Positions 32,719-33,808 of a stretch of 33,808 nt of DNA are shown here, in pieces. This DNA is from an uncultured Clostridia bacterium (GTDB lineage: Bacteria > Bacillota > Clostridia > Peptostreptococcales > Acidaminobacteraceae). The position numbers and the translations under genes were made by a program. A model generated the notes under the pieces. It saw only the letters and a list, made by a program, of their open reading frames with translations, was not told the origin of the DNA and ran no database searches. The stretch is from positions 1-33,808 of the forward strand of contig CAKMJV010000036.1 in assembly GCA_927417275.1 (NCBI GenBank), given 5' to 3'. Position 1 is the first letter of the stretch. Every line of letters starts with the position of its first letter.

Positions 32719-32907
32719 CTATTGCTTTTTTCTGTTATTAAGAAGTCTTCTTAATCCCATTTTACCAACAACAAAGATAATTAAAGTAAATACAATAATA
32801 TAAATATAGTTAAGATCAATCTTAAAATATCCCAATATCTTAATGGTCAAAGCAAAGATTGCTGCATACACTATTGCATCAATATAATAAGTAAATGTTT
32901 CTTTCAT
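32719..32907 (-). CDS. small two-helix membrane protein
   Basis: A 62-residue protein with two hydrophobic segments (IDAIVYAAIFALTIKILGYF and YIYIIVFTLIIFVVG) and a basic tail (LRRLLNNRKKQ). A strong GGAGGTGAT ribosome site lies 9 nt before the ATG, so it is likely real. I recognise no family. It stands alone in segment E. Confidence 0.65.
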   Translation of the reverse strand: MKETFTYYIDAIVYAAIFALTIKILGYFKIDLNYIYIIVFTLIIFVVGKMGLRRLLNNRKKQ

Positions 32908-33098
32908 AAAATTATCACCTCCAACTTTAATTTAATTGATAATAATTAGTTGTACACAAACCTACATATTTAACAGAATATAGATTTAGGGTGTTTAATA
33001 TGTCCTTTTAATTGTAACCTATTCTGATAGATTATTATAGGTTTAATATGAAATTATAATGTTAGTTGACGATGGGATGGTGTAAGATGGTGTAAGAT
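32908..33098. other. AT-rich intergenic region with a 10-nt tandem repeat
   Basis: The stretch has no gene. GATGGTGTAA occurs twice in tandem (33076-33095) immediately before the small inverted-repeat element. Confidence 0.4.
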
Positions 33099-33232
33099 AT
33101 TTTGTGTAAAGTGAAAAATAAGTTATAATTCACTTAGACAAAATGGAGGTCAAGTCATGAATCAACTAGAGATCTTTTTTTCTGACAGAATCGCTACCCA
33201 CTTAAAATTCTAAATTAAACTTTACACAAAAT
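33099..33232 (+). mobile_element. 134-bp inverted-repeat element derived from an IS256-type transposon
   Basis: Perfect 14-nt terminal inverted repeats, ATTTTGTGTAAAGT (33099-33112) and ACTTTACACAAAAT (33219-33232). Inside are a promoter-like pair TTGTGT/TATAAT (16-nt spacer), a GGAGGT ribosome site (33145-33150) and an 18-codon frame (33157-33213) whose end, LEIFFSDRIATHLKF, looks like the tail of an IS256-type transposase. It reads as an internally deleted element in which the start and end of the transposase gene are joined. No clear target duplication is visible. Confidence 0.55.
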
Positions 33233-33343
33233 TCTTGACAGGCCCGACTTTAATGGCAAATGGCGGTCGAAAGATTGTTCTTGGGAAAGTTCTAAATAAG
33301 GTATTATAAATAAGCAATTTAGTAGTGTATTTATTGTTGATGT

Positions 33344-33376
33344 GTAAGCGCTAAATAATCGGGCGTATGTAGATTT
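33344..33376 (-). mobile_element. IS66-type terminal repeat
   Basis: GTAAGCGCTAAATAATCGGG begins with GTAAGCG, the end sequence of IS66-family elements, and lies 69 nt downstream of the transposase stop, as expected for the right end of such an element read on the minus strand. The other end is outside the window or lost. Confidence 0.6.
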
Positions 33377-33418
33377 AAATCCAACATAAGTTGGATTTAC
33401 TGGAGACGTTTACTTCAT

Positions 33419-33664
33419 TTATGCACTACAGTTTGTTTTAGCAGCATCACTCCAAGGTGAAATTAATTCAAGATCAAAATCTGCCATTGAAGGTGATGGT
33501 CTTTGAGACAATAAAAAGTTTAAATATTTATAGATGTTAAGTCCATTTGCTTTTGCCATCTCTACTAAACTATATACTATGGCACTTGATTCTGCACCCG
33601 CTGGTGTGTCGCAAAAGAGCCAACCTTTTCTCCCAATAGTAAATGGTCTAATGGCATTTTCGGG
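33419..33664 (-). pseudogene. C-terminal fragment of an IS66-family transposase
   Basis: On the minus strand the frame reads PENAIRPFTIGRKGWLF, then DTPAGAESSAIVYSLVEMAKANGLN, IYKYLNFLLSQRPS, and ends SPWSDAAKTNCSA-stop. This is the conserved end of IS66 TnpC. Directly upstream the frame is closed by a stop at 33668-33670, and the sequence to the window end (33665-33808) is open in another frame without IS66-like content that I can identify. The gene is therefore truncated or rearranged. Confidence 0.75.
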
Positions 33665-33808
33665 ATTTTATCTTCATATGAAGATAACGAGCCGAACGTA
33701 TAGTGAAACCTTTTGTCATCTCAAGAAAGAACTTTTTGTTTTCAAAATCTGCAGTTGGCGCAAGAGCCAGTGCTGTGTATTTCACCTTGATAGAAACTGC
33801 AAAACTTA

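Noticed and set aside
33665..33808. Minus-strand open frame reaching the window end (with TALALAPTADFENKK)
   Set aside because: I could not match it to IS66 or any other family, and it is cut by the window edge, so I do not call it.

Overview
The window looks like the chromosome of a Firmicute, most likely an anaerobic member of the Clostridia. The signs are GGAGG-type ribosome sites before nearly every gene, a moderately AT-rich composition, an oxygen-sensitive-type cysteine desulfidase, a DUF362/ferredoxin protein, an S-layer-homology protein and an ABC-3C defence cassette. I do not assign a genus. The first 9.7 kb is ordinary core genome: LonA protease, a CyuA-type cysteine desulfidase, an OsmC-like protein, a GPH sugar/cation symporter, a small glucosaminidase, a DUF362 Fe-S protein, a metallophosphoesterase and RlmH. 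The 3' end of rlmH marks an abrupt change to AT-rich accessory DNA that runs to the window end.

The main result is that this accessory DNA is a tandem array of elements laid out like the staphylococcal cassette chromosome (SCC). The last seven codons of rlmH (9671-9691, Gly-Glu-Pro-Tyr-His-Lys-stop) recur four more times in the same orientation at 12881, 28427, 30152 and 32377. The copies differ almost only at synonymous positions, so each could replace the RlmH C-terminus. They divide the region into four closed segments and one open one: (A) a three-gene ABC-three-component cassette; (B) a 15.5-kb element; (C) a one-gene DUF2130 cassette; (D) an AraC regulator, a VOC protein and a Phd/ParE toxin-antitoxin pair; (E) a trailing part with a small membrane protein and insertion-sequence debris. 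A, C and D have no recombinase of their own.

Element B carries the machinery. On the minus strand, directly inside its left repeat, is a translationally coupled operon of a two-helix-turn-helix regulator, a 53-residue protein and a large serine recombinase. Divergent from it is an IME/ICE-like module: a small YdcP-position protein, an FtsK/TcpA-type coupling ATPase, and a Rep with the HUH endonuclease plus SF3 helicase layout of CRESS-DNA viruses. Just upstream of rep is a perfect 10-bp stem with a 9-nt loop carrying TAGTATTAC, the circovirus origin nonanucleotide. I read this as an excisable element that integrates at rlmH with a serine recombinase and, when excised, replicates and perhaps transfers through a CRESS-type rolling-circle origin.

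The rest of B is cargo and decay: an SLH protein, a broken ECF sigma/anti-sigma locus, a MazG-like pyrophosphohydrolase coupled to a GIY-YIG/DUF2075 helicase-like protein, fragments of IS3- and IS66-type elements, an AlbA_2/Fic-like tail, a frameshifted GIY-YIG gene, an unknown 103-residue protein and an AbiE toxin-antitoxin pair. Outside the island, three evenly spaced 15-bp palindromes between the cysteine desulfidase and OsmC genes form a clear unassigned operator array.
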